A stretch of DNA of 64,000 nt from Bolinopsis microptera (taxonomy: Eukaryota; Ctenophora; Tentaculata; Lobata; Bolinopsidae). The notes under the pieces were generated by a model. That model saw only the letters and a list, made by a program, of their open reading frames with translations. It was not told where the DNA came from and did not search any database. Both the position numbers and the translations under genes were made by a program. Below, piece by piece: positions 32,356 to 45,100 of the stretch. How positions within the stretch are numbered: the first letter of the stretch is position 1; every line of letters begins with the position of its first letter. Location of the stretch: the NCBI RefSeq assembly GCF_026151205.1, contig NC_087082.1, positions 1,438,001-1,502,000 on the forward strand, written 5' to 3'.

Positions 32356-32850
32356 GTATCACGTTGCGACCCCCACGGTCGTTTCACTATCGTCCTGACG
32401 ATACAGGGGGAGCCGCGCACTTCGTGCGCGGCGGGTCATACAACGTATGACAATTTACATCTTGGTGACAGTAAAAGGTCAATTGGAAACAATTTGAATT
32501 AATGTATTTTCCGACGCTGATTGAGATTCCAAATCACCCTTTTTGCTCTTGACATGGACTTAACCATTAACGGGTGATAACGAAAAATATCTGTTCCATA
32601 TATTGGAAGTGAGATTCGAGAAAGGCAGTTGGAGGACTCCGCCGCTTCGACGCGCCGCGCGAACTAGCATTCTTGCTTCGCATCGTCGATCGTTGCTCTG
32701 CTTCGCAGAGCAACGATCTCGACGGATTGACATGCATCGTCAATCGTTGTCATACGTTGTATGACCCGCCGCGCACGAGTGCGCGGCTCCCCCTGTATCG
32801 TCGAAACTCTACTATAGTGAAGCGACCGTGGGGGTCACCGCGTGATACAA
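32353..32850. mobile_element. Foldback element with about 100-bp inverted ends
   Basis: Left arm cttgtatcacgttgcgaccc and its continuation to tacaacgtatgac (about 32353-32448) is mirrored at about 32745-32850. Each arm contains a small GC-rich hairpin (gcgcactTCGTGCGC type). The same tacaacgtatgac word occurs alone at 32092, marking a related partial copy. The roughly 300-bp centre has no coding sequence. Confidence 0.75.
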
Positions 32851-33126
32851 GTCAATCGAGAGAGGCAGTAAAGCTATTACCGTCTTGATGGAGTTTTTTT
32901 GTCATGACCAGGCCTCTGAAATTGGAAAGCACATTGTAAATACTTTGTGTAAGCAGAGCAGCATCACCGAGAAAAGCTTCATGTAGAAAACTGTGTCCTT
33001 TATCAGTGCTATCACATGACAAAGAAAACCCCTATTGTTGGAACACCATGCACCAGCAAACCCAGAATGTCAGTTAGGCGCTAAACTGACCGTAAGTAAA
33101 AATTGCACCTTCAGCTTATGTTCCAA

Positions 33127-35833
33127 AATTGTAGCGCGATGCGTTTACACCCCCCGCGCGTGAGGGCACGTTTTTGCTAGTAATTTGCGACATTACTTTA
33201 TGGATATCGAATCTCGCGACTTCAACGAAGTGCCGGGGACAAGTTTTCAATAATTCATAAACTTTTCAGTTCCTATCGTTTTAAGCATCGTTAGGGCTTT
33301 CCCAGAAACTAACTCTCATCATCCTAGGATAATCATGTGTCGCACAGCACTTGTTTCAGTAGAGAGTGTACTCGCCTTTACGAAAGAATGACGTGTACGT
33401 TTCGGTCACATATCGAAAATCTGAGATAAACCCGATCGATAAAATCCTTTCAGGTAGGTGCTAGTCAAGGTTTCATCTCTTTAGACATTAAGATGGCTTC
33501 AAACACCTCACAAAAAGTTTTCAAAAGTAAAATTTACTCGCGACTTACTAAAACCACCATAAACGTGCCCTCATAGATTTTTGAGGGCAAGTTTTTGAGC
33601 GCGCCGCGTGACTTTGTCTGAGCAACAGCAAGACGTATAGTTACAATCTCGCAACTATGAACAGACAAGGAAAATATTGTATTAATATCTGTCAAAGGAA
33701 TTTAATGTATTTTAACAACTTGTTCTAATAATGCTAATAACTAATCGATGAACCTCATAAATGGTCGGCCCGGTGTGAGTGTATAGTATGGATTGTGCTC
33801 TGAAATGGGGCGCTGTTATTAGTTAATACAGCGGCCAATCAGGATCGAGCTGGTTTGTGGCTGCAGTCCAAATTTAGGATCATATCTGATTAGGTACCTA
33901 ATTAGTGATTATGCACTTTAAAGTAAGATTAACTCGGTATTCACAATCCACATTAACAATTGTCTGCAACCAATCAAGGTCAAGCTGACTACTTAACGTG
34001 AAAATCATATTATTATATACTATATAGTGTTTGTATCATTATAAGACGACTCATGTTTCTGACATGTCACTTGTCAGTTAAGAGGTGAAATGAAAAGACA
34101 GTTAGACTCTCATTTGATTTACACATTTTTCTGAATTGTACATGTAACAATCTTTATCAGTAATCTGTAATCAGCATATAAATCACATACCAATACGTAT
34201 CAAAGTGAAAACTGAAATCTTACCTGACAACACAAATTATAATAGTACCATTTTAACTCTCATGCAAGTTTACTCTTCTACTGCACTGGTTTTAATTGAA
34301 CTTCCAAGAACTGTCCGGAAAATAAATCAGTCAAAAGCAAAGCCCCCGAATGCACTGTACACAATCTTCGTAATTACCCAATGTATTTTATCGTGTACAC
34401 TGTAAAGACAGTTCCAATTAAATGCAGAAGAGTTGTTTAATGTTCCCACTTCCCAATTACAATCATAACAAACTCAAAATTGAGGATTGTATACGGTACT
34501 AATTTCTGCCAAATAAGCACTATATAGACATCACAATTTTGATTAGTGTATATCCAGAGTGGCGTGAAGGCTAGAGCGTCGATCTCCTCGCGGAGTGGTC
34601 GCACGTTCGATTCCCCGTGAAGTTCGCATTAATTTTTTGCCCAGATCACTCCGAGCACAATCATTTTTCATGATAAATAGAACATAAACAAAACTGACAT
34701 GGGCCTGGCTATATCTAATTTTAAAACATTACCCAGGCCAGAATTTCTTAAATAACTGTTGAGTATCAGAAACCAGTGCAGAAAAAGAGAAGATATTAAT
34801 CTCACTCCACTCTTTCTGCTGTTCTTACTGTTCTCCACCTCTGTTTTAGTGTCATTAACTGCTGCTGGTTCTTCTATCCTGAATGCTTGTTAAACCGGGG
34901 ACCTGTATGAATATATAAGTTACAACTATTTTTTAAAGTTACAAATATCAGCTGATTTGCAAAATGTAGCGATTTAATCATGTGGATTGTGAATACCGTG
35001 TTAATCTTACTTTAAAGTGCATAATCACTAATTAGGTACCTAATCAGATATGATCCTAAATTTGGACTGCAGCCACAAACCAGCTCGATCCTGATTGGCC
35101 GCTGTATTAACCAATAACAGCGCCCCATTTCAGAGCACAATCCATACTATACACTCACACTGGGCCGACCATTTATGAGGTTCATCGATTAGTTATTAGC
35201 ATTATTAGAACAAGTTGTTAAAATACATTAAATTCCTTTGACAGATATTAATACAATATTTTCCTTGTCTGTTCATAGTTGCGAGATTGTAACTATACGT
35301 GAACGTCTTGCTGTTGCTGAGACAAAGTCACGCGGCGCGCTCAAAAACTTGCCCTCAAAAATCTATGAGGGCACGTTTATGGTGGTTTTAGTAAGTCGCG
35401 AGTAAATTTTACTTTTGAAAACTTTTTGTGAGGTGTTTGAAGCCATCTTAATGTCTAAAGAGATGAAACCTTGACTAGCACCTACCTGAAAGGATTTTAT
35501 CGATCGGGTTTATCTCAGATTTTCGATATCTCACTTCTTTTTTCCGCAGGTGACCGAAACGTACACGTCATTCTTTCGTAAAGGCGAGTACACTCTCTAC
35601 TGAAACAAGTGCTGTGCGACACATGATTATCCTAGGATGATGAGAGTTAGTTTCTGGGAAAGCCCTAACGATGCTTAAAACGATAGGAACTGAAAAGTTT
35701 ATGAATTATTGAAAACTTGTCCCCGGCACTTCGTTGAAGTCGCGAGATTCGATATCCATAAAGTAATGTCGCAAATTACTAGCAAAAACGTGCCCTCACG
35801 CGCGGGGGGTGTTTATATTGACACACGCTGCAA
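33127..35833. mobile_element. Large foldback element with inverted arms of about 0.83 kb
   Basis: Left arm about 33127-33954 and right arm about 34979-35833 are inverted copies with few differences (for example gcatcgttagggctttccca in both). The arms start with a C-rich end (caccccccgcgcgtgagggc). The spacer of about 1.0 kb carries no transposase, only a short tRNA-like segment. A target-site duplication could not be identified by eye. An inverted segmental duplication is the alternative. Confidence 0.85.
34557..34630 (+). other. tRNA-like segment with Pol III box A/B words
   Basis: gtggcgtgaaggctagagcg resembles a box A/D-arm and cacgttcgattcccc resembles a box B/T-loop. The anticodon and T stems do not fold canonically, so a SINE head or a tRNA relic is more likely than a working tRNA. 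It is located in the spacer of the large foldback element. Confidence 0.35.
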
Positions 35834-35839
35834 CCCCTT

Positions 35840-35945
35840 TTGATCGCGCGCGGCCGGCCGGCCGCAACTCTCTCGCCGGCCGGCCGGCCGGCGAGCACGC
35901 TTCGCGTGCACGAGAGGTATACAACGTGTAGCAACGTTTATACTG
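35840..35945. repeat. GC-rich palindromes (GGCCGGCC runs and GCACGC hairpin)
   Basis: Runs of alternating cggccggccggcc flank a short spacer, followed by a hairpin (gcacgcTTCGCGTGC) and tacaacgtgtagcaacg. Very similar words occur at 59385-59441, so this is another end of the same mobile family. Confidence 0.65.
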
Positions 35946-35965
35946 TGCCGCGCCGCGTCAAAACG

Positions 35966-36110
35966 CATAATTGGGTAGAATGGACCGCTGCCAGTGTCTC
36001 CCTTTCCTAATAAATATAAACAAAAGGAAATAATATTAATTTGAATGACCGTTCTCAGATGCAAAATAATATTGAGAATATAATTGGTCGCTCGATTCTC
36101 CCATTATTTA
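35966..36110. mobile_element. Solo arm of the 60.8-kb palindromic element
   Basis: The stretch containing ggaccgctgccagtgtctc through tggtcgctcg matches the 150-bp arm of the element at 60834-61323 with moderate divergence. Only one arm is present; satellite sequence starts about 55 bp further right. Confidence 0.75.
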
Positions 36111-36164
36111 ATGTTTAAGTTGTTCAATACTTCTATGTTGAATTATGATTTCATTTTCTCTATC

Positions 36165-39100
36165 AGGGCCGAACATTTACAGTTTTGACCGAATTTCTGA
36201 CCCGCAACCAATTAGTCAGTCAATTATAAATAACAAATGACACGATTGGGGTGCTGGAATTTTGATTTGGGTCGGAAGAAGCTCACAGCAGAAATCTTAA
36301 CAAAACGAAAAGTTGTATTTTCAAAAGTCTGTCCCATTTTCAGATTTGAAAATTTGTGAACCCACAATTGACTGATTGGATGAAATTTTTGCCCACAAAC
36401 CAATTATTCAGTTAATTAATGATGATATGAAACCAAATTGAGGTACTGGTAGTCATAATTTCGAAAAAAATTGAAAAATCATACTCTCCCATACTCTGTC
36501 CCATTTTCGGTTTTTGAAGCTGAAATTTCCAGGGCCGAAATTTTACAGTTTTGACCGAATTTCTGACCCGCAACCAATTAGTCAGTCAACTATAGATAGC
36601 AAATGACACGATTGGGGTGCTGGAATTTTGATTTGGGTCGGAGGAAGCTCACAGCAGAAATTTTAACAAAACGAAAAGTTGTATTTTCAAAAGTCTGTCC
36701 CATTTTCAGACTTGAAAATTTGTGAACCCACAATTGACTGATTGGATGAAATTTTTGCCCACAAACCAATTAGTCAGTTAATTAATGATGATATGAAACC
36801 AAATTGAGGTACTGGTAGTCATACTTTCAAAAAAAATTGAAAAATCATACTCTCCCATACTCTGTCCCATTTTCGGTTTTTGAAGCTGAAATTTCCAGGG
36901 CCGAAATTTTACAGTTTTGACCGAATTTCTGACCCGCAACCAATTAAATAGTCAACAATAGGTAGCAAATGACTCGATTGGGGTGCTGGAATTTTGATTT
37001 GGGTCGGAGGAAGCTCACAGCAGAAATTTTAACAAAACGAAAAGTTGTATTTTCAAAAGTCTGTCCCATTTTCAGACTTGAAAATTTGTGAACCCACAAT
37101 TGACTGATTGGATGAAATTTTTGCCCACAAACCAATTAGTCAGTTAATTAATGATGATATGAAACCAAATTGAGGTACTGGTAGTCATACTTTCAAAAAA
37201 AATTGAAAAATCATACTCTCCCATACTCTGTCCCATTTTCGGTTTTTGAAGCTGAAATTTCCAGGGCCGAAATTTTACAGTTTTGACCGAATTTCTGACC
37301 CGCAACCAATTAGATAGTCAACAATAGGTAGCAAATGACTCGAATGGGGTGCTGGAATTTTAATTTGGGTCGGAAGAAGCTCACAGCAGAAATTTTAACA
37401 AAACGAAAAGTTGTATTTTCAAAAGTCTGTCCCATTTTCAGATTTGAAAATTTGTGAACCCACAATTGACTGATTGGATGAAATTTTTGCCCATACACCA
37501 ATTAATCAGTTAATTAATGATGATATGAAACCAAATTGAGGTACTGGTAGTCATAATTTCGAAAAAAATTGAAAAATCATACTCTCCCATACTCTGTCCC
37601 ATTTTCGGTTTTTGAAGCTGAAATTTCCAGGGCCGAAATTTTACAGTTTTGACCGAATTTCTGACCCGCAACCAATTAGATAGTCAACAATTGGTAGCAA
37701 ATGACTCGATTGGGGTGGCTGGAATTTTGATTTGGGTCGGAGGAAGCTCACAGCAGAAATTTTAACAAAACGAAAAGTTGTATTTTCAAAAGTCTGTCCC
37801 ATTTTCAGATTTGAAAATTTGTGAACCCACAATTGACTGATTGGATGAAATTTTTTGCCCATAAACCAATTAGTCAGTTAATTAATGATGATATGAAACC
37901 AAAATTTTGGGGGAAATGGTTTTCATACTTTCCCAAAAAATTGAAAAACTTTCCCTCCCCTACTCTGCCCATTTTCGGTTTTTTTTTGCTTTAAAATTTT
38001 CCCGGGGCCCAAAAATTTTTCAGTTTTGACCGAATTTTTTACCCCCAAAAACCCAATTTGTCAGTCAACTTAGGGTTTGAAAAAGAACGATTTTGGGGGG
38101 CTGGGGGTTTTTATTTGGGGGGAGGGAACTAAAAAGCAGAAAAACTTAACAAAAAAGGGAAAAAATTTTATTTTCAAAAGCCTGTCCCCTTTAATTAAAA
38201 TTTTAAAAATTCCCAATAAATTTTTAAAAATTTATATTTAATTAAAAATTAAAAAAAAAAAAAATTATATTTTTGTCAAAATTTTCCAAAAAAATGGGGG
38301 AAAAAAAAACCCCCATATTGCAAAAAACGTTTTGGGAAAACGAAAAAAACCCAGGGCCGAAAATTTTAAACAATTTTTGGGGAAATTTTTTTCCCCCCAA
38401 TTAGTTTAGTTAAATATTGATAGAAAACCAAATTTGGGGGTAAATTTTTTTTTTTCGGGGGAAAAAAATTTAAAAAACCAAACTTTTTTTCCCTGTCCCC
38501 CCTTTTCGGTTTTTAAAAATTTGGGCCCAAATTTTTTGTTTTAAAATTTTTCCCCAAAAACCCAAATTTTCAGTTTTTTAAAAATGCAAATTTTAAAACC
38601 CAAAATTTGGGGGCTGGATTTTTGAAAAATTTTACAAATCCCCTAAATCTTCCCCCAAAAGTTTTTATTTTCCCCTGTTTTAATTTTAAAAATTTTTAAC
38701 CCAAATTACGTTTGGGGGAAAATTTTTTTCCCCAAAAACCAAATTTTCAGTTTTTTTAAAAGATGAAAAAGAAAACCCAAATTTTGGGGCTGGAATTTTG
38801 AAAAAAAGGGTCAAACCCCAAAAGCCCTTTTTTTTAACAAAACGAAAATTTTATTTTTCAAAAGCGCCCATTTTCAGAATTTGAATTCAATTTGGGGGCC
38901 CAAATTTTTATTTGGGGGGGGATGAAAATTTTTCCCAAAAAAAAAATTTTAAAATTCCCCTTTTTAATTTTAAAGTTTTTAAAAATTAATTGGGTGTTTT
39001 AAAAAATTGGTTTTTGTCAAAATTTTTTCAAAAAAAAATTGAAAAATCAACTCTCCCTTCTCTGTCCCTTTTTCGGTTTTTGAAGTGAAAAAAAAAATTT

Positions 39101-42100
39101 TCCCGGGGGCCCAAATTTTACATTTTGACCCAATTTCTGACCCGCAACCCAAATTTGTCAGTCAACTATAGATAGCAAATGACACGATTGGGGTGCTGGA
39201 ATTTTGATTTGGTCGGAGGAAGCTCACAGCAGAAATTTTAACAAAAACGAAAAGTTGTATTTTCCAAAAGTCTGTCCCATTTTCAGATTTGAAAGTTTGT
39301 GAACCCACAATTGAATGATTGGATGAAATTTTTGCCCACAAACCAATTAGTCAGTTAATTAATGATGATAGAAAACCAAATTGAGGTACTGGTAGTCATA
39401 CTTTCAGAAAAAAATTGAAAAATCATACTCTCCCATACTCTGTCCCATTTTCGGTTTTTGAAGCTGAAATTTCCAGGGCCGAAATTTTTACAGTTTTTGA
39501 CCGAATTTTCTGACCCGCAACCAATTAGATAGTCAACAATAGATAGCAAATGACTCGAATGGGGTGCTGGAGTTTTGATTTGGGTCGGAAGAAGCTCACA
39601 GGCAGAAATTTTAACAAAACGAAAAGTTGTATTTTCAAAAGTCTGTCCCATTTTCAGATTTGAAAGATTGTGAACCACAATTGACTGATTGGATGAAATT
39701 TTTGCCCATACACCAATTAAGTCAGTTAATTAATGATGATATGAAACCAAATTGAGGTACTGGTAGTCATAATTTCGAAAAAAATTGAAAAATCATACTC
39801 TCCCATACCCTGTCCCCCTTTTCGGTTTTTGAAGCTGAAATTTCCAGGTCCGAAATTTTTTCAGTTTTGACCGAATTTCTGACCCGCAAACCCCAAAAAA
39901 TTGTCAACAATAGGTTTTTCAAATGACTCGAAATTGGGGTTTTTTTCTGGGAAATTTTTATTTGGGGGCGGAAAAGGGAAACTCACATCAAAATTTTAAC
40001 AAAACGAAAAAATTTTATTTTCAAAAATCTGTTTCCCCTTTTCGATTTGAAAATTTTTTTTGAACCCACAATTTACTGATTTTATGAAAATTTTTGGGCC
40101 CTAAACCAATTAGTCAGTTAATTTTTTGATATATGAAAAACCCCAAAATTTAGGAACTGGTATCTTTCTTTCCCCCAAAAAATTTTAAAAATCCCTCCCA
40201 TAATCCCGCCCATTTTTTGGGTTTTTGAACTGGGGAAATTTTCCCGGGGCCCAAATTTTTCAGTTTTTACCGAATTTCTGACCCCCAAAAACCCAAATTT
40301 GTCATTTAAAAAATAGATAGCAAATGACACGATTGGGGTGCCCGGAATTTTGATTTGGGGCGGAGGAAGCTTACAGCAGAAAACTTAACAAAACGAAAAG
40401 TTGTTTTTCAAAAGCCTGTCCCATTTTGCCCTTTAAAAAATTTTTGAACCCACAATTGACTGATTGGATGAAATTTTGCCCACAAAACCCAAATTTGTCA
40501 GTTTTAAATTTTGAGATATGAAACCCCAAAATTTAGGTTACTGGGAGTCAAAAATTTTTTAAAAAAATTTAAAAATCATACCTCCCATACTCTGTCCCAT
40601 TTTCGGTTTTTTTAATTTAAATTTCCGGGGGCCCAAATTTTTCCGTTTTGACCCCAAATTTTTGACCCGCAACCAAATTTGTCCGTCAACTATAGTAGCA
40701 AATGACACGAATTTTGGGGGCTGGGAAATTTTTATTTGGGGGGAGGAAGCTCACAGCAAAATTTTTAAAAAAAACGGGGAAAAGGGTTTTATTTTCCCAA
40801 AAATCCCGTCCCATTTTTAATTTTAAAAAAGTGAACCCCCAATTGACTGATTTGGGGGAAATTTTTTCCCATAAACCAATTAGTCAGTTAAAATTAAAAA
40901 TGAATGAAACCCAAAAGGGGGAAAATGGTAAATCATAAATTTCGAAAAAAATTGAAAAAACATACTCTCCCATACCTGTCCCATTTTTCGGTTTTTTTAA
41001 GCTGGGAAATTTTTCCCGGGCCCAAATTTTCAGTTTTGCCGAATTTCTGAAACCCCCAACCAATTTGTCAGTAAACTATAGATTCAAAGACACGATTGGG
41101 GGGCGGAAATTTTTATTTGGGGCGGAGGGAAACTCCAGCAAAATCTTAAAAAAAACCCAAAAAGTTGTATTTCAAAAAGGCTGTCCCCTTTTTAGACTTG
41201 AAAATTTGTTTAACCCACAATTGACGATTGGATAAATTTTTTTCCCACAAACCAATTAGTCGTTAATTAAAAGATGATTTGAAAACCCAAAATTTAGGTC
41301 TGGGTTTTGTCATAATTTTTGGAAAAAAAAATTTAAAAAATTTATACTCCCCATACTCTGTCCCCCTTTTTGGTTTTTTAACTGAAATTTTCCCGGGCCG
41401 AAAAATTTACAGTTTTGACCGAATTTCTGACCCGCAACCCAAAAAGCCCCCTTTAAATATAAAATACAAATGGGCACGATTTGGGGGGCTGGAATTTTTA
41501 TTTGGGGCGGGGAAACCAAAAAGCAAAATTTTAAAAAAAACAAAAGTTGTATTTTCAAAAGTCTGTCCCATTTTCGATTTGAAAGTTTGTGAAACCCCCA
41601 AATTTTAATGATTTGGGTGAAATTTTTTTTCCCACAAACCAATTAGTCAGTTAATTAATGAGTATGGAAACCAAATTGAGGACAATTTGTCATACTTTCA
41701 AAAAAAAATTGAAAAATAAAACTCTCCCCTACTCTGTCCCAATTTTTGGTTTTTTTTGCTGAAATTTCCGGGCCGAAATTTTTTCAATTTTTACCGAATT
41801 TTCTGACCCGCCCAACCCCAATAATAGTAACAATAGGTAGCAAAAAAAAAGGGGCTCGAATGGGGGGCTGGAGTTTTGATTTTGGGTTTGTAAAAAGTCA
41901 CAAAAATTTTAAAAAAAACGAAAAGTTGTAAATTTTTAAAAGTCGGTTTCCCATTTTCAGATTGAAAAATTTTTTTTAACCCACAATTGAAATGATTGGA
42001 GAAAATTTTTTCCCATACAAACCCAAATTTAAACATTAATTTTAAAGATGTTTTGGGGAAACCCAAAAAAAGGAAAATGGTATTTATAATTTCGAAAAAA

Positions 42101-45100
42101 AAAATTTAAAAAAAACATACCTCCCCCAAATCTTTCCCCTTTTCGGTTTTTTTTAAGCTGAAAAATTTTCCCGGGGCCCAAAAATTTTTTCAGTTTTTTA
42201 CCCAATTTTTGCCCGCAACCAATTAATTTGTCAAAAATAGGTAGCAAAGACTCGTTGGGGTTGGGTGGAATTTTGATTTGGGTCGGGGGAAATCACATCA
42301 AAATTTTAACAAAACGGAAAAATTTTATTTTTAAAAGTCTGTCCCTTTTCGATTTTTAAAAATTTTTTGAAACCCCCCCCTTGACGGGTTTGGGTGAAAT
42401 TTTTGCCCTTTTTCCCAATTTGTCCCTTAATTAAAAAGATGATATGAAACCAAATTGAGGAACTGGTAGTCATACTTTCGAAAAAAATTGAAAATCATAC
42501 TCTCCCATACCTGCTCCCATTTTCGGTTTTTGAAGCTGAAATTTCCAGGGCCGAAATTTTTACAGTTTTGACCGAATTTCTGACCCGCAACCAATTAGTC
42601 AGTCCAACTATAGATAGCAAATGACACGATTGGGGGTGCTGGAATTTTGATTTTGGGGTCGGAGGAAGCTCACAGCAGAAATCTTAACAAAACGAAAAGT
42701 TGTATTTTCCAATAGGCCTGTCCCATTTTCAGACTTGAAAAATTTGTGAACCCACAATTGACTGATTGGATGAAATTTTTGCCCACAAACCAATTAGTCA
42801 GTTAATTAATGATGATATGAAACCAAATTGAGGTACTGTAGTCATAATTTCGAAAAAAATTGAAAAATCATACTCTCCCATACTCTGTCCCATTTTCGGT
42901 TTTTGAAGCTGAAATTTCCAGGGCCGAAATTTTACAGTTTTGAACCGAATATCTGACCCGCAACCAATTAGTCAGTCAACTATAGATAGCAAATGACACG
43001 ATTTGGGTGCTGGAATTTTGATTTGGGTCGGAGGAAGCTCACAGCAGAAATTTTAACAAAACGAAAAGTTGTATTTTCAAAAAGTCTGGTCCATTTTCAG
43101 ATTTTGAAAATTTGTGAACCCACAATTGACTGATTGGATGAAATTTTTGCCCATAAACCAATTAGTCAGTTAATTAATGATGATATGAAACCAAATTGAG
43201 GAACTGGTAGTCATACTTTCGAAAAAAATTGAAAAATCATACTCTCCCATACTCTGTCCCATTTCGGTTTTTGAAGCTGAAAATTTCCAGGGCCGAATTT
43301 TTACAGTTTTGACCGAATTGTCTGACCCGCAAACCAATTAGTCAGTCAACTATAGATAGCAAATGACACGATTGGGGTGCTGGAATTTTGATTTGGGTCG
43401 GAGGAAGCTCACAGCAGAAAATCTTAATCAAAACGAAAAGTTGTATTTTCAAAAGTCTGTCCCATTTTCAGATCTTGAAAATTTGTGAACCCACAATTGA
43501 CTGATTGGATGAATTTTTTGCCCACAAACCAATTAGTCAGTTAATTAATGATGATATGAAAACCAAATTGAGGTACTGGTAGTCATAATTTCGAAAAAAA
43601 ATTGAAAAATCATACTCTCTCCATACTCTGTCCCATTTTCGGTTTTTGAAGCTGAAATTTCCAGGGCCGAAATTTTACAGTTTGACCGAATTTCTGACCC
43701 GCAACCAATTAGTCAGTCAACTATAGATAGCAAATGACACGATTTGGGTGCTGGAATTTTGATTTGGTCGGAGGAAGCTCACAGCAGAAATTTTAACAAA
43801 CGAAAAGTTGTATTTTCAAAGTCTGTCCCATTTTCAGATTTGAAAATTTGTGAACCCACAATTGACTGATTGATGAAATTTTTGCCCATACACCAATTAA
43901 TCAGTTAATTAATGATGATATGAAACCAAATTGAGGAACTGGTAGTCATAATTTCGAAAAAAAAATTGAAAAATCATACTCTCCCATACTCTGTCCCATT
44001 TTCGTTTTTGAAGCTGAAATGTCCAGGGCCGAAATTTTACAGTTTTGACCGAATTTCTGACCCGCAACCAATTAGTCAGTCAACTATAGATAGCAAATGA
44101 CACGATTGGGGGTGCTGGAATTTTGATTTGGGTCGGAGGAAGCTCACAGCAGAAATTTTAACAAAACGAAAGTTGTATTTTCAAAAGTCTGTCCCATTTT
44201 CAGATTTGAAAGTTGTGAACCCACAATTGAATGATTGGATGAAATTTTTGCCCACAAACCAATTAGTCAGTTAATTAATGATGATATGAAACCAAATTGA
44301 GGTACTGGTAGTCATACTTTCAAAAAAAATTGAAAAATCATACTCTTCCCATACTCTGTCCCATTTCGGTTTTTGAAGCTGAAATTTCCAGGGCCGAAAT
44401 TTTACAGTTTTTGACCGAATTTCTGACCCGCAACCAATTAGTCAGTCAACTATAGATAGAAAATGACACGATTGGGGTGCTGGAATTTTGATTTGGGTCG
44501 GAGGAAGCCTCACAGCAGAAATCTTAACAAAACGAAAAGTTGTATTTTCAAAAGCCTGTCCCATTTTCAGATTTGAAAATTTGTGAACCCACAATTGACT
44601 GATTGGATGAAATGTTTGCCCACAAACGGCAAACCAATTAGTCAGTTAATTAATGATGATATGAAACCAAATTGAGGTACTGGTAGTCATGATTTCGAAA
44701 AAAATTGAAAAATCATACTCTCCCATACTCTGTCCCATTTTCGGTTTTTGAAGCTGAAATTTCCAGGGCCGACATTTTACAGTTTTGACCGAATTTCTGA
44801 CCCGCAACCAATTAGTCAGTCAACTATAGATAGCAAATGACACGATTGGGGTGATGGAATTTGATTTGGGTCGGAGGAAGCTCACAGCAGAAATTTTAAC
44901 AAAACGAAAAGTTGTATTTTCAAAAGTCTGTCCCATTTTCAGACTTGAAAATTTTGAACCCACAATTGACTGATTGGATGAAATTTTTGCCCACAAACCA
45001 ATTAGTCAGTTAATTAATGATGATATGAAACCAAATTGGAGGTACTGGTAGTCATACTTTCGAAAAAAATTGAAAAATCATACTCTCCCATACTCTGTCC

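Noticed and set aside
34557-34630. A functional tRNA gene
   Set aside because: Box-like words are present, but the stems do not pair canonically; kept only as a low-confidence tRNA-like segment.
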